40,010 nt of DNA from Cohnella laeviribosi DSM 21336 (GCF_000378425.1 NZ_KB899844.1:1-40010), one strand, 5' to 3'; numbered from the stretch's first letter, positions 15,847 to 24,865 are shown. Notes: generated by a model from the sequence alone, not told the origin. Made by a program: numbers and translations.

Positions 15847-17154
15847 ATGAAGAAATCGTGGAAAAGTGTACTGGCAACCGTATTGGCCGCCGCTTTGCTT
15901 GCGGGATGCGGAGCAAACGGCGGAAACTCCGGAGGAGCCGATTCGGAAGCAGCCGCAAGCGGCAGCGGAGGAAGCGGCGAAGCGAAAAACGTCACGTTGA
16001 AAGTGTTTATTGGGGCGCCGCGCTTCAAAGAGCACTTTGACAAATTCATTGCCGATTTCGCGGCGAAGGAAAAAGCCGAAAAAAATATCAACGTGTCGGT
16101 TCAACTCGAAATGCCCAATCCCGACAACGCCTCGCAAATATTGAAAACGCGGCTGGCGTCCAACGATGCGCCCGATATTTTCGCGCTGCACGCGGTCAAT
16201 GAAATCCCCTCGTTCTACAAAGCGGGGTATTTGGAAGACTTGTCCGACCAGCCGTTTGTCGGCAAACTGCTGGACAGCGTGAAGCCATCCGTGACGATTG
16301 ACGGCAAAGTCGTTGCCGTGCCTTTGGAAACGCTGTCTTGGGGCTATCTGTACAACAAAAAAATATTCGCCGACCTCGTACTGACTCCGCCGCAAACGTT
16401 GACGGAAATGAAGGCGGTCGTGGAAAAGCTGAAAGCGAATAATATTACGCCGTTCCTGCTTTCCTATAAGGAGGCATGGATTCCGCAACTGTTCCTGCCG
16501 CTGGCGGTCGGCGCGATCGTCAATACGGAAAACCCCGATTTCATCGAACGGATGAACAAGAACGAAGGTTCCTTCAGCGAAATGAAAGCGATGTTCGACA
16601 TTATCGATCTGGTGAACGCCAACGGCACGGACAAGGCGCTCGAAGTCGGCGGCGATGACGGCGCGGCAGCATTCGCGAACGGCAAAGCGGCGATGTGGGT
16701 GCAGGGGCCCTGGTATGCCGAGACGATTCTGAGCGCCAATCCCGACTTTGAATTCGGCGTCGCCCCGCTGCCGATCAACGACAACCCGGACGCGACCATG
16801 ATCAACCTCAGCACCTCGACATCCCTGGCGGTATCGCCGGCCAGCAAGAACAAGGAAGTGGCGCTCGATTTCATCAACTATGTGCTGGACGACAAGGCGT
16901 CGAATGCGTTCTACCAGGCGTTGAAATTCAATCCGGTCGCAAAGGTGCATACATTTGAAACCTATCCGTGGGTGAATGATGCGATGGCGTACGTGAAAGA
17001 AGGCAAAGCCTACCAGGATCCTTCCATGCCCCAATCCGTCAAGGACGAAGTCGGCAAAGGGCTGCAAGCGTATTTTGCCGGCCAGATTGGCCAAGATGAC
17101 GTGCTGAGCGCGCTGGACAAAGCGTGGAAAGCGTTCAACAAGGTGAACAAGTAA
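15847..17154 (+). CDS. Extracellular sugar-binding lipoprotein (family 1) of a CUT1 ABC transporter
   Basis: 435 residues. A lipoprotein signal ends in LLAGC with the lipidated Cys at 21, followed by a Gly/Ser-rich linker. The rest has the fold signs of family 1 solute-binding proteins: LKVFIGAPRFKEHFDKF, KTRLASNDAPDIFA, YNKKIFADL, ANGKAAMWVQGPW, GVAPLPIND. It captures an oligosaccharide outside the membrane for the two permeases that follow. The start is set at ATG 15847 because GGGAGG precedes it and the lipobox then falls at the right distance; an upstream ATG at 15799 would put 16 extra residues before the signal and starts inside the promoter. A strong hairpin follows the gene. Confidence 0.92.
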   Translation: MKKSWKSVLATVLAAALLAGCGANGGNSGGADSEAAASGSGGSGEAKNVTLKVFIGAPRFKEHFDKFIADFAAKEKAEKNINVSVQLEMPNPDNASQILKTRLASNDAPDIFALHAVNEIPSFYKAGYLEDLSDQPFVGKLLDSVKPSVTIDGKVVAVPLETLSWGYLYNKKIFADLVLTPPQTLTEMKAVVEKLKANNITPFLLSYKEAWIPQLFLPLAVGAIVNTENPDFIERMNKNEGSFSEMKAMFDIIDLVNANGTDKALEVGGDDGAAAFANGKAAMWVQGPWYAETILSANPDFEFGVAPLPINDNPDATMINLSTSTSLAVSPASKNKEVALDFINYVLDDKASNAFYQALKFNPVAKVHTFETYPWVNDAMAYVKEGKAYQDPSMPQSVKDEVGKGLQAYFAGQIGQDDVLSALDKAWKAFNKVNK

Positions 17155-17167
17155 GGCAACAGCAACG

Positions 17168-17215
17168 GGATGGAGGAAAGAGGGCGCCGCTTTCTTTCCT
17201 CCATCCTCCTTTATT
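17168..17215 (+). terminator. Intercistronic hairpin after the binding-protein gene
   Basis: The arms 17168-17181 and 17193-17206 form a perfect 14-bp stem with an 11-nt loop, followed by TCCTTTATT. Such a structure between binding protein and permease commonly causes partial termination or protects the upstream mRNA, giving more binding protein than permease. An ATG inside it (17170) is not the permease start. Confidence 0.75.
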
Positions 17216-17247
17216 CATCCGCAGATTTTCGGAGAGGGGAGATCGGC

Positions 17248-18132
17248 GTGCCGCTCAAACGTTACAAAAAATACGTTTCTCTGTTGATGTTCACTGCCCC
17301 GGCGTTTCTATTGTATGCCGTCTTTCTGCTGATCCCGACGCTGGGAGGCATGTTTTACAGCTTCACCGACTGGAACGGCCTGAACAAGAGCTACCATTTT
17401 GTCGGGTTCGCCAATTTTGCCGAAGCGCTCGGCGAAGATTCCGATTTCGTGCATTCCCTGTGGTTCACCCTCAAATATGTGGTGTTCATGGTCGTTCTGC
17501 AGAATGCGATCGCCCTGCTGCTGGCCGTTCTGATCGAAACCAGGACCCGAAGCAAAGGGTTTTTCCGCACGGTGTTTTTTATGCCCAACATGATCAGCAT
17601 CATCATTAGCTCCTTCATGTGGACGTTCGTCTTCACCCAGGTGCTGCCGCAAATCGCCGAAAAAACGGCGCTGGCGTTTCTGGACCAATCGTGGATCGGC
17701 AATCCGTCCGTTTCCTTCTACTCCATCCTCATCGTATCGCTCTGGAACGGAGTCGGCTATATGCTGATCATCTATTTGGCGGCGCTGCAAGGCGTGCCTC
17801 AGCATCTGAAGGAGGCGGCCGTCATTGACGGGGCCAGCCCGTTCCAACGATTTCTGCATGTGACCGTCCCGATGATCACGCACGCCATCACGATCTGTTT
17901 CTTCCTTACGCTGAACGGCGCGTTCAAAGTGTTCGAAGTCGTGTACGGTTTGACGGGAGGCGGACCGGGACGAAGCACCCAGGTCATTACGCTGAACATT
18001 TACGAAGAAGCGTTCTCCAACAACTTCCGTTACGGCTATGCCAGCGCCAAATCCGTCATCTTGTTCGTGATGATCCTGATCATTACGTTTATTCAGATCA
18101 GCGTCATGAAAAAGAGGGAGGTGGAAGCATGA
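17248..18132 (+). CDS. CUT1 sugar ABC transporter permease, MalF/UgpA type
   Basis: 294 residues with six predicted membrane segments. The first is VSLLMFTAPAFLLYAVFLL (about 10-28). The cytoplasmic EAA loop is EAAVIDGASPFQRFLHVTVP, which docks the ATPase. The start is placed at GTG 17248: GAGGGGAGA lies just upstream and the protein then begins with the usual basic stretch PLKRYKKY. The longer open frame to 17170 begins within a hairpin and lacks a ribosome site. The stop overlaps the next permease gene (ATGA). No ATPase gene is present, as is common in this group, where a shared MsmX-like ATPase serves several importers. Confidence 0.92.
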   Translation: MPLKRYKKYVSLLMFTAPAFLLYAVFLLIPTLGGMFYSFTDWNGLNKSYHFVGFANFAEALGEDSDFVHSLWFTLKYVVFMVVLQNAIALLLAVLIETRTRSKGFFRTVFFMPNMISIIISSFMWTFVFTQVLPQIAEKTALAFLDQSWIGNPSVSFYSILIVSLWNGVGYMLIIYLAALQGVPQHLKEAAVIDGASPFQRFLHVTVPMITHAITICFFLTLNGAFKVFEVVYGLTGGGPGRSTQVITLNIYEEAFSNNFRYGYASAKSVILFVMILIITFIQISVMKKREVEA

Positions 18133-18956
18133 CCATAAGAAAAACAACCTCGTTCTTCGTTTTGCTTTTTTTGCTCGCCGCTGCGATCATCGCCGTTTTT
18201 CCGATCTACATGGCGGTCCTGAACTCATTCAAAACGCAGGAGGAAATGTTCCGCTCCGTGCTCGCGCTGCCATCCCGCCTTCATTGGGAGAACTACAGCC
18301 AAGCGTTTCATAAAATCCACATGCTGAACAGCACGGTCAATACGGTAACGATCTCGGCGATCGGCATTGGCGGCATTTTATTCACCGCCTCTCTGGCCGG
18401 TTATAAACTGTCCCGGACGGGCGGAAAATTGAGCAACGCGATCTTCTTCCTGTTCGTCGCTTCCATGCTGGTGCCCTTTCATTCCATCATGATCCCGTTG
18501 TCCCGAATGGCCAAAAATTTGTCGGTTCAAGGCAGCACATACGGGCTTGCCCTCATCTATATCGGACTTGGCGTCAACATGGCCATCTTCCTGTATCACG
18601 GTTTCGTGAAATCAATTCCGCGGGAGCTGGAGGAATCGGCGCAAATTGACGGCTGCAACGAATTTCAAAGCTTTTTCCGCATTATTTTTCCGTTGCTTCT
18701 GCCGATTACCGTTACGATTGCGATTCTCGATTTCCTTTGGATCTGGAACGACTTTTTGCTGCCGCTTCTGATGCTCACGGATGTGGACCGGTACACCCTG
18801 ATTCTGTCCACGAACATGCTCTTTGGCGAATACAACAAAGAGTGGTCGCTGATTCTTGCCGCGCTTGTGCTCACAGCGATCCCGGTTGTCGTCATCTACG
18901 CGTTTTTCCAAAAGTTCATCATGGAAGGCATCACCGAGGGAGCGGTAAAAGGCTGA
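18129..18956 (+). CDS. CUT1 sugar ABC transporter permease, MalG/AraQ type
   Basis: 275 residues with six membrane segments and the MalG-type EAA loop EESAQIDGCNEFQSFFRIIF. An N-terminal membrane segment (about 9-30) is followed by the periplasmic NSFKTQEEMF motif typical of the family. GGGAGGTGG lies just before the ATG, and the start overlaps the stop of the preceding permease, so the two are translationally coupled and form the heterodimeric channel. A GH42 gene follows after about 40 bp. Confidence 0.92.
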   Translation: MTIRKTTSFFVLLFLLAAAIIAVFPIYMAVLNSFKTQEEMFRSVLALPSRLHWENYSQAFHKIHMLNSTVNTVTISAIGIGGILFTASLAGYKLSRTGGKLSNAIFFLFVASMLVPFHSIMIPLSRMAKNLSVQGSTYGLALIYIGLGVNMAIFLYHGFVKSIPRELEESAQIDGCNEFQSFFRIIFPLLLPITVTIAILDFLWIWNDFLLPLLMLTDVDRYTLILSTNMLFGEYNKEWSLILAALVLTAIPVVVIYAFFQKFIMEGITEGAVKG

Positions 18957-18998
18957 AAGCGCGCGGGGAGACAGCCGGCCAAAAGAGGAGTGACCGAA

Positions 18999-20996
18999 GT
19001 GAAGAAACTGTTGTACGGTGTCGCCTATTACGACGAATATATGCCCTGCGACAGGCTGGAACAAGATATACGGATGATGAAAGAAGCCGGCATCAATGTG
19101 GTCCGGATCGCCGAGTCGACTTGGAGCACCCATGAGCCGCAGAACGGCGTGTTCGATTTCACTTCCGTCGACCGGGTGCTGGACGCCATGCACCGAGCGG
19201 GGATCCGCGTCATTGTCGGCACGCCGACATATGCTGTTCCCGCGTGGATGGTGAAGGAGCATCCCCACGTTCTCGCGGTTACGCCCCGCGGGCCCGGACA
19301 GTATGGACCTCGCCAGATCATGGATATCACCAATCCGGCCTACCTGTTTTACGCCGAGCGGATCATCCGCAAGCTGATCGCGCATGTGCGGGACCACCCG
19401 GCCGTCATCGGTTATCAAACGGACAACGAGACGAAGCATTACGACACGGCGGGGCCCAACGTGCAGCATTTGTTCGTGAAATATATGCGGGAAACATACG
19501 GGACGCTGGACAACATCAATCGGTTGTTCGGGCTCGATTACTGGAGCAACCGAATCGACAGCTGGGAAGATTTCCCCTCCGTCGTCGGCACGATCAACGG
19601 CAGCCTGGGCGCGGAATTCGCCAAGTTCCAGCGGAAGCTCGTGGCCGATTTTCTGGCCTGGCAAGTCGCGATCGTCAACGAATACAAGCGTCCGGAGCAG
19701 TTCGTCACGCAAAACTTCGATTTTGAATGGCGCGGTCATTCGTACGGCGTTCAGCCCGCGGTGGATCATTTTGCCGCATCGGAGCCGTTTGACATTGTGG
19801 GCGTGGATATCTACCATCCGTCCCAGGACGAACTGACAGGCATCGAAATCTCGTTCTGCGGCGACATGGCCCGCTCTTTGAAGGGCAAAAACTATTTCGT
19901 CATCGAGACGCAAGCGCAGGGGTTTCCAAAGTGGGTGCCGTATCCGGGGCAACTGCGCCTTCAGGCGTTCAGCCATCTCGCGTCGGGAGCCAATATGGTC
20001 GCCTACTGGCATTGGCATTCCATTCACAATTCGTTCGAAACGTATTGGAAAGGCCTGCTCAGCCACGATTTCGAGCCGAATCCCGTATACGAGGAAGCCA
20101 AGACGATCGGCAAGGATTTCGATCGGCTGAGCCCTCACCTCATCGATTTGCGCAAGCAAAACCGGGTTGCCGTCATGGTCAGCAACGAAGCGTTGACGGC
20201 CATGGAATGGTTCAAACTGCCGGACGGCCAAACCTACAACGATGTCGTCAGGTGGATGTACGACGAGCTTTACAAGCTGAACGTGGAATGCGATTTTATC
20301 CAGCCGTCTTGTGAACGGCTGAATGCGTACCGGCTGATTGTCGTTCCGGCGTTGTACGCCGTATCCGACGAAGCTTTGGAACGCTTGAACCGCTTCGTGA
20401 AGGACGGCGGCCATGTCGTCTTCTCCTTCAAAAGCGGCTTCGCAAACGAGATCGTGAAGGTGCGCGCGGCCCGTCAGCCCGGCATCATCCATGAAGCATG
20501 CGGCATTTCCTACAACCTGTTCGTCGAGCCGAAAAACGTCCGGCTGAAAGACGATCCTTTCGGGGTCGGGAAGGAACACAATACGGTCCGAGCCTTCATG
20601 GAGCTCATCACGCCGACCACGGCGGAAGTGCTGGCCTGGTACGACCATCCCCATTGGGGCAAGTACGCGGCGATTACGCGCAACCGTTACGGGGAAGGCT
20701 GCGCCACCTATGTCGGATGCATGACAAGCGCCGCCGTCATCAACCGAGTATTAAAGAACGCCGTGCAGGAAGCCGGCTTATGGGGTGTCGACCAGGAGCT
20801 GTCGTTCCCGGTCGTCGTCAAATCGGGGGTCAACGCCGCCGGCCGGGCGATCCGCTATTATTTCAATTACTCCGACGGACCCGTGTCTTTCCCTTATCCG
20901 CATACTTCCGGCCGGGAATTGCTGTCGGACCGGCCGGTCGCAAAAGGAGAGCGCCTCGAAATCGAGCCTTGGGGCGTCAGGATTATCATGGTCTAA
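18999..20996 (+). CDS. Glycoside hydrolase family 42 beta-galactosidase
   Basis: 665 residues without signal peptide, close to usual GH42 length. The N-terminal barrel starts with LYGVAYYDEYMP and INVVRIAESTW. The likely acid/base Glu is in QTDNETKHY (about 145) and the nucleophile Glu in FVIETQAQG (about 304). The trimerisation domain (ALYAVSDEALERLNRFVKDG, about 450-600) and a small beta C-terminal domain follow. It hydrolyses terminal beta-galactosides in the cytoplasm and, as last gene of the operon, probably acts on what the transporter imports. The start is placed at GTG 18999 because AGAGGAG (18984-18990) is then correctly spaced; the GTG at 18990 overlaps that site. Confidence 0.92.
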   Translation: MKKLLYGVAYYDEYMPCDRLEQDIRMMKEAGINVVRIAESTWSTHEPQNGVFDFTSVDRVLDAMHRAGIRVIVGTPTYAVPAWMVKEHPHVLAVTPRGPGQYGPRQIMDITNPAYLFYAERIIRKLIAHVRDHPAVIGYQTDNETKHYDTAGPNVQHLFVKYMRETYGTLDNINRLFGLDYWSNRIDSWEDFPSVVGTINGSLGAEFAKFQRKLVADFLAWQVAIVNEYKRPEQFVTQNFDFEWRGHSYGVQPAVDHFAASEPFDIVGVDIYHPSQDELTGIEISFCGDMARSLKGKNYFVIETQAQGFPKWVPYPGQLRLQAFSHLASGANMVAYWHWHSIHNSFETYWKGLLSHDFEPNPVYEEAKTIGKDFDRLSPHLIDLRKQNRVAVMVSNEALTAMEWFKLPDGQTYNDVVRWMYDELYKLNVECDFIQPSCERLNAYRLIVVPALYAVSDEALERLNRFVKDGGHVVFSFKSGFANEIVKVRAARQPGIIHEACGISYNLFVEPKNVRLKDDPFGVGKEHNTVRAFMELITPTTAEVLAWYDHPHWGKYAAITRNRYGEGCATYVGCMTSAAVINRVLKNAVQEAGLWGVDQELSFPVVVKSGVNAAGRAIRYYFNYSDGPVSFPYPHTSGRELLSDRPVAKGERLEIEPWGVRIIMV

Positions 20997-21000
20997 GCGA

Positions 21001-21046
21001 AAAAAGCATGCCGAAACGGCCTAAACCGTTAGGGCATGCTTTTCGT
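21001..21046. terminator. Bidirectional terminator between the GH42 and MMPL genes
   Basis: AAAAGCATGCC and GGGCATGCTTTT form an 11-bp outer stem around a nested AACGG/CCGTT stem. It is flanked by an A-run on one side and a T-run on the other, so it can stop transcripts from both converging genes. Confidence 0.85.
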
Positions 21047-21089
21047 ATTTATTGGACTCCGGGCTCCCGGCCCGCTTCGGCAGCTGGCC

Positions 21090-24000
21090 TCAAGCCTCCC
21101 AGGACGAGGCGGCTCCGACGGACGCTCTTTTATCCGTCTTCTCCCGGCCGCCCATAAACGGCCACCAGTTCGCTTCGCCGAACATGCGGATCATGACCGG
21201 AATGAACAGCGGAAGCATGACCAAAGCGTAAAGGAACAGCCCGCTCAGCACGATGGTGGCGATTTGCAGCAGGGACAGCACGCCCGAAGGCAGCATGGCC
21301 GCGAACGTGCCGCCGAGAATCACCGCGGCGGACATGATGACCGTGCCCATGCTTTTCATCGCGCTGAGGATGGCCTCCTGCGGTCCCATATGCCGGTTCT
21401 CCTTGAAGCGGTCCATCAGGAAAATGCTGTAGTCCACGCCGAGCGCCATCAGCATGACGAAGCCGAAGAACGGCACGACCCAGCTTGTTCCCGAATAGCC
21501 GAGCAGACGCACGAAGATCAGTTCGTTCACCGCCATCGACGTGTAATACGTCGCAAGCAGCGACAGAATCAGATAAATCGGAATGACAAGCGAGCGGAAC
21601 ATGACAACCAGAATGACCGCAATCCCGGCCAGCATCAGGACAACCGTGCGCGTATAGTCTGCCGACGAAATGTTGCGCAGGTCGTTATTGATGCTGGATA
21701 CGCCGCCGACCGCGTACGACGCGTTCGCGTAATCGGTCCCTTTAAGCGCCCGGGCCACCGCGGCCTGCACGTCGTCCGTTTTCTCGAGCGTCTCGATTTC
21801 GTATGGGTTGCCGTCGAAGACGACGTCGAACCGCGCCGTCAGCCGGTCGTCGGACAAGTACGTGTCGAGAGCCTCACGGAAATCCTCGTTGTCCAGCGCT
21901 TCTTCCGGGGCGAACCAGCCGGTCAGCTCCTTGTCGGAGGAAGACGACAGCTCGCCCAGATAGCCGCGGGCGGATTTCAGGCCGTCCTCGATTTGCTCGA
22001 GCCCGTCGACGCTGTCGTTCAGCCCGTCGGTCAGTTCTCCCAGTTGGCCGGTCAGCTGCGAGAAGCCTTCGGCCAGCTTCTCCTGGCCTGCAGCCAGTTC
22101 GTCCGCGCCGGCTGTCATCTCCGGCAGCTTGGCGATGATTTGCCCCTGGCCGGACGCCGCCTGCTCGAGGCCCTTCTGCAGGCTGACGATGCCTGCGGCC
22201 AGCGAACGGAGTCCCTCGGTCAGCCGCGCCTGCCCGGCCGAAGCCTGCGCAAGGCCGGCATTGGCCCGGCCGAGCCCTTGGGCGATGCCCGCAAGCTGCG
22301 CGTTCATCTGCCGATATTGAGCGCCAAGCTGCTCGGCGCTTGTCTGAAGCTCGGCGACCGCCCCTTGCGCTTTGAGGAAATCGGCATCCTGCTTCAGCTC
22401 CGGATACTTGTCGGCAAGGCCTCCGAGGCCCTGGCCCAAATCCGACAGCCCCGCCGCCAGCGCCTGCTGCGCCGCCGCGGCCTGATTGTAGCCTTGCGTA
22501 AGCTGCTCCAGTCCCGTTTCAAGCTGCCGATAGCTGCCCGACAGCCGTGCGCTGGCGGACGCGAGCTGCTCGGCGCTCGCCTGCGCCTCTTTCAGTCCCG
22601 CGCTCAGTTCCCCGGCGCCGATCGATCCGTCCTTCAGCCCTTGCTCGATCCGCTTCAGCCCGTCGCCAAGCTGCACGATTCCGTTTTTCAGCGATTTCGT
22701 TCCGTCGGCCAGCTTCTCGGCGCCCTCAGCCGCGCTTTGCAGCTCCGGCGCTTTCCCGCTCAGGCTGTCCCCCGCGCTCTTCAGCCCGGAAGCGACCTGT
22801 CCGAGACCTTCCGCGCCTTCCTCAAGCCCGCTGTCCAGCGTGCTCGCCTGGCTGGCGACCTGAAAATCCTTCAGCGCCTCGCCGGTCGGGCGGGTTGCGC
22901 TGCGAACCGCCTTCACGCCGTCGACTTCGGCGATCTCCCGCGTCACCCGCTCGATCATCGCGAGCCCGTCCGTATCGTCCAGCGGCTTGCCGGCCTTCAG
23001 GACCACGGTCGCCGGCAGCGAATCGCCCGGCCCGAAGCTGTCCGAGATGATATTGAACGCTTTGACCGAATCGTACCGGTCCCCGATCTCATCCAGCGAG
23101 TTGTACGAGACATCCCCTTTGTAAGAGACGAGGAACGGGACCACAATAACGGCCAAAATCGCGAGCGACCCGATCGGGCGCCGCAGCGAGAAACGGCCGA
23201 CCGCTCCCCATATCCGGCTCGGCTTGTGCTCGAGCGCGCCGCGCGACGGCCAGAAAATCGCCTGCCCGAGCACGGCCATAAAGAACGGCACCAGCGTCGT
23301 CAGCGCGATGAGCAGAACCGCCACGCCGACCGCCACCGCCACCGCGGAGCGGTACAGCCCGAACGTCGAAAAGCCGATGGCGGAGAAGCCGACCAGCACC
23401 GCAAGTCCCGAAACGAGCACCGTCCTGCCGGACGTCCGGTACGTCGTCGCGATCGCCTCCAGCCGGTCCGCCCCGCGGGCGAGCTCCTCCTTGAACCGGC
23501 TGATCAGCAAAATGCAATAATCCGTCCCGATGCCGAACATGACGGCCACCAGGAAGATCTGCGTAAAGTTCGAGAGCGGAAAATCCGCGTATTTCACCAG
23601 AAAAGCCACGATCGACTGCGAAGCCGCGTAGCTGATCCCGATCGTCAGCAGCGGAATGAGCGGCGCGATCAGCGACCGAAAGACGATCAGCAGAATCGCC
23701 AGAATGAAGACGACCGTAATCCATTCCGTCCTCTTCAGTCCTTCCTCCGAGCTCTGAATGACGTCCTCCTGGATGATCCAGTTCCCGGTCAAATAGTGCT
23801 CTACAGACACATCCGCCAATGCGTCGTACAACGCCTCGGAGGCTTCCGCGCTTGTGCGCCCGTTCATCGTTACGTTTGCCAGCGCAAGCACCGTCGTCTT
23901 GTCTTCGGACACCGTCTGCGTTTTTAGCTCCGGCGTATCGAAGGAATTGACGAGCGAGACGATGCCGAGCTCCTCCCGCTTGCTCTTTAGCGCCTCGATT

Positions 24001-24269
24001 CCGTTGCGCACGGCCTCCATATCGGCTTCGGTCAGCCCTTTTTCGTTGTGGAACACGATCACGGTCGATTGCCCGCTTTCGCCGGAACCCTCGCCTTCCA
24101 TTGCGCTTAGCATGGCGGCGGCGTTGGTGGACGAATAGCCGTCCGGCACCTTGATCTGCCCCTTCTCCCGAACAAGCTCCTGCATATTGGGGGCCGACAG
24201 CACAAGCGCCGCAACCCCCAATACCCAAAGCGCCAGCACCAGCCATCTGAGCTTGACGATCGTCTTCAT
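21090..24269 (-). CDS. MMPL/RND-family exporter with long coiled-coil insert
   Basis: 1059 residues. TM1 is at about 8-28, followed by an extracellular domain to about 180 and the first membrane bundle of about 180-370 with the family motif GIGTDYCILLISRFKEEL. A second outer region of about 395-860 follows, then the second bundle of about 865-1045 with ALGVDYSIFLMDRFKEN. The paired GxDY motifs are the proton-relay signature of MMPL transporters. Residues of about 480-776 are a long Ala/Gly/Leu/Gln-rich helical repeat (GLGQ/LASG-type heptads) like that in YhgE/Pip proteins, probably a coiled-coil stalk reaching into the wall. The gene follows the MarR gene by 7 bp, with its AGGAGAGGGG site inside the MarR end. 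The arrangement mirrors B. subtilis ydgG-ydgH; substrates are unknown. Confidence 0.92.
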   Translation of the reverse strand: MKTIVKLRWLVLALWVLGVAALVLSAPNMQELVREKGQIKVPDGYSSTNAAAMLSAMEGEGSGESGQSTVIVFHNEKGLTEADMEAVRNGIEALKSKREELGIVSLVNSFDTPELKTQTVSEDKTTVLALANVTMNGRTSAEASEALYDALADVSVEHYLTGNWIIQEDVIQSSEEGLKRTEWITVVFILAILLIVFRSLIAPLIPLLTIGISYAASQSIVAFLVKYADFPLSNFTQIFLVAVMFGIGTDYCILLISRFKEELARGADRLEAIATTYRTSGRTVLVSGLAVLVGFSAIGFSTFGLYRSAVAVAVGVAVLLIALTTLVPFFMAVLGQAIFWPSRGALEHKPSRIWGAVGRFSLRRPIGSLAILAVIVVPFLVSYKGDVSYNSLDEIGDRYDSVKAFNIISDSFGPGDSLPATVVLKAGKPLDDTDGLAMIERVTREIAEVDGVKAVRSATRPTGEALKDFQVASQASTLDSGLEEGAEGLGQVASGLKSAGDSLSGKAPELQSAAEGAEKLADGTKSLKNGIVQLGDGLKRIEQGLKDGSIGAGELSAGLKEAQASAEQLASASARLSGSYRQLETGLEQLTQGYNQAAAAQQALAAGLSDLGQGLGGLADKYPELKQDADFLKAQGAVAELQTSAEQLGAQYRQMNAQLAGIAQGLGRANAGLAQASAGQARLTEGLRSLAAGIVSLQKGLEQAASGQGQIIAKLPEMTAGADELAAGQEKLAEGFSQLTGQLGELTDGLNDSVDGLEQIEDGLKSARGYLGELSSSSDKELTGWFAPEEALDNEDFREALDTYLSDDRLTARFDVVFDGNPYEIETLEKTDDVQAAVARALKGTDYANASYAVGGVSSINNDLRNISSADYTRTVVLMLAGIAVILVVMFRSLVIPIYLILSLLATYYTSMAVNELIFVRLLGYSGTSWVVPFFGFVMLMALGVDYSIFLMDRFKENRHMGPQEAILSAMKSMGTVIMSAAVILGGTFAAMLPSGVLSLLQIATIVLSGLFLYALVMLPLFIPVMIRMFGEANWWPFMGGREKTDKRASVGAASSWEA

Positions 24270-24276
24270 GCGTCTG

Positions 24277-24729
24277 TTAACCCCTCTCCTGCGGTTGAAC
24301 GATAACTTGCGCCAGTTTCTCGAAGGTGGCCAAAAAGCGCTCCGTCTCCTCTTCGCCGAACAGGTTCATATATCCAGACAACATTTCCTCGACTTTCGCT
24401 CCCAATTCGTTGGCCAGCTTCTCCCCCTCCTCCGTCAGCAGCAGCGTAATGACGCGGCGGTCCTTCTCGTCCGGCACCCGCAGCACAAGCTGCTTGTCGA
24501 ACAGGCGGGTCATAATCGCCGTAATCGAGCTTTTGCCGACGCAGAACACCTCCGCGAGCTCCGACGAAGTGCATTTGCCGTGCGACCGGATGTAATCGAT
24601 GACGTAATATTGGTCGACCGTCAAATCCGCGGGCATCAGCTCCCGGATAAGCGCATTGACCCTTCGCTGAACGGTGAACATCGCCTTCTTGTACCGTTCG
24701 ATAGCCTGCTTGCATAACCGATTGTCCAC
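24277..24729 (-). CDS. MarR-family transcriptional repressor of the MMPL operon
   Basis: 150 residues from the chosen GTG. The winged helix-turn-helix spans TSSELAEVFCVGKSSITAIM and the wing VPDEKDRRVITLLLTEEG, flanked by dimerisation helices (AIERYKKAMFTVQRRV, SGYMNLFGEEETERFL). The frame is open further upstream (ATG 24783, TTG 24807). However, a TTGACA-N17-TATGGT promoter and a 20-bp inverted repeat lie exactly there, so translation probably starts downstream at GTG 24729 with GAGG before it. The sequence then begins like related short MarR proteins. It likely represses itself and the exporter until an inducing compound binds. The start is uncertain; the family is not. Confidence 0.88.
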   Translation of the reverse strand: MDNRLCKQAIERYKKAMFTVQRRVNALIRELMPADLTVDQYYVIDYIRSHGKCTSSELAEVFCVGKSSITAIMTRLFDKQLVLRVPDEKDRRVITLLLTEEGEKLANELGAKVEEMLSGYMNLFGEEETERFLATFEKLAQVIVQPQERG

Positions 24730-24742
24730 AATAGTTTCATCC

Positions 24743-24807
24743 TCGAATAGTTCTATATTCGAATAATTCAACGATAAAACCATATCAAATTCCCATTTCC
24801 CTGTCAA
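24743..24807 (-). promoter_or_regulatory. Promoter and candidate MarR operator
   Basis: On the minus strand a TTGACA (24807-24802) is spaced 17 bp from TATGGT (24784-24779). Just downstream, TCGAATA-N6-TATTCGA (24743-24762) is a perfect inverted repeat of the size bound by MarR dimers, overlapping a 10-bp palindrome TATTCGAATA. A repressor bound here would block early transcription. Confidence 0.65.
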
Positions 24808-24865
24808 ACGCCCGCGCCCGGCGCCTTACAGCACCTCTTTTGCGGAGACACCCGTACGCCGGAGG

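Noticed and set aside
17170..17247. Upstream ATG extension of the first sugar permease
   Set aside because: It lies in a 14-bp hairpin without ribosome site; GTG 17248 gives the normal N-terminus.
18612..20654. 680-codon minus-strand frame opposite the permease and GH42 genes
   Set aside because: It spans two genuine genes and their spacer, has His/Arg/Asp-rich composition and no ribosome site; a shadow frame.
21036..23927. 963-codon plus-strand frame opposite the MMPL gene
   Set aside because: It has Arg/Gln/Ala-biased composition, no start signal, and exactly overlaps an unmistakable transporter gene; its repeats mirror the coiled-coil codons.
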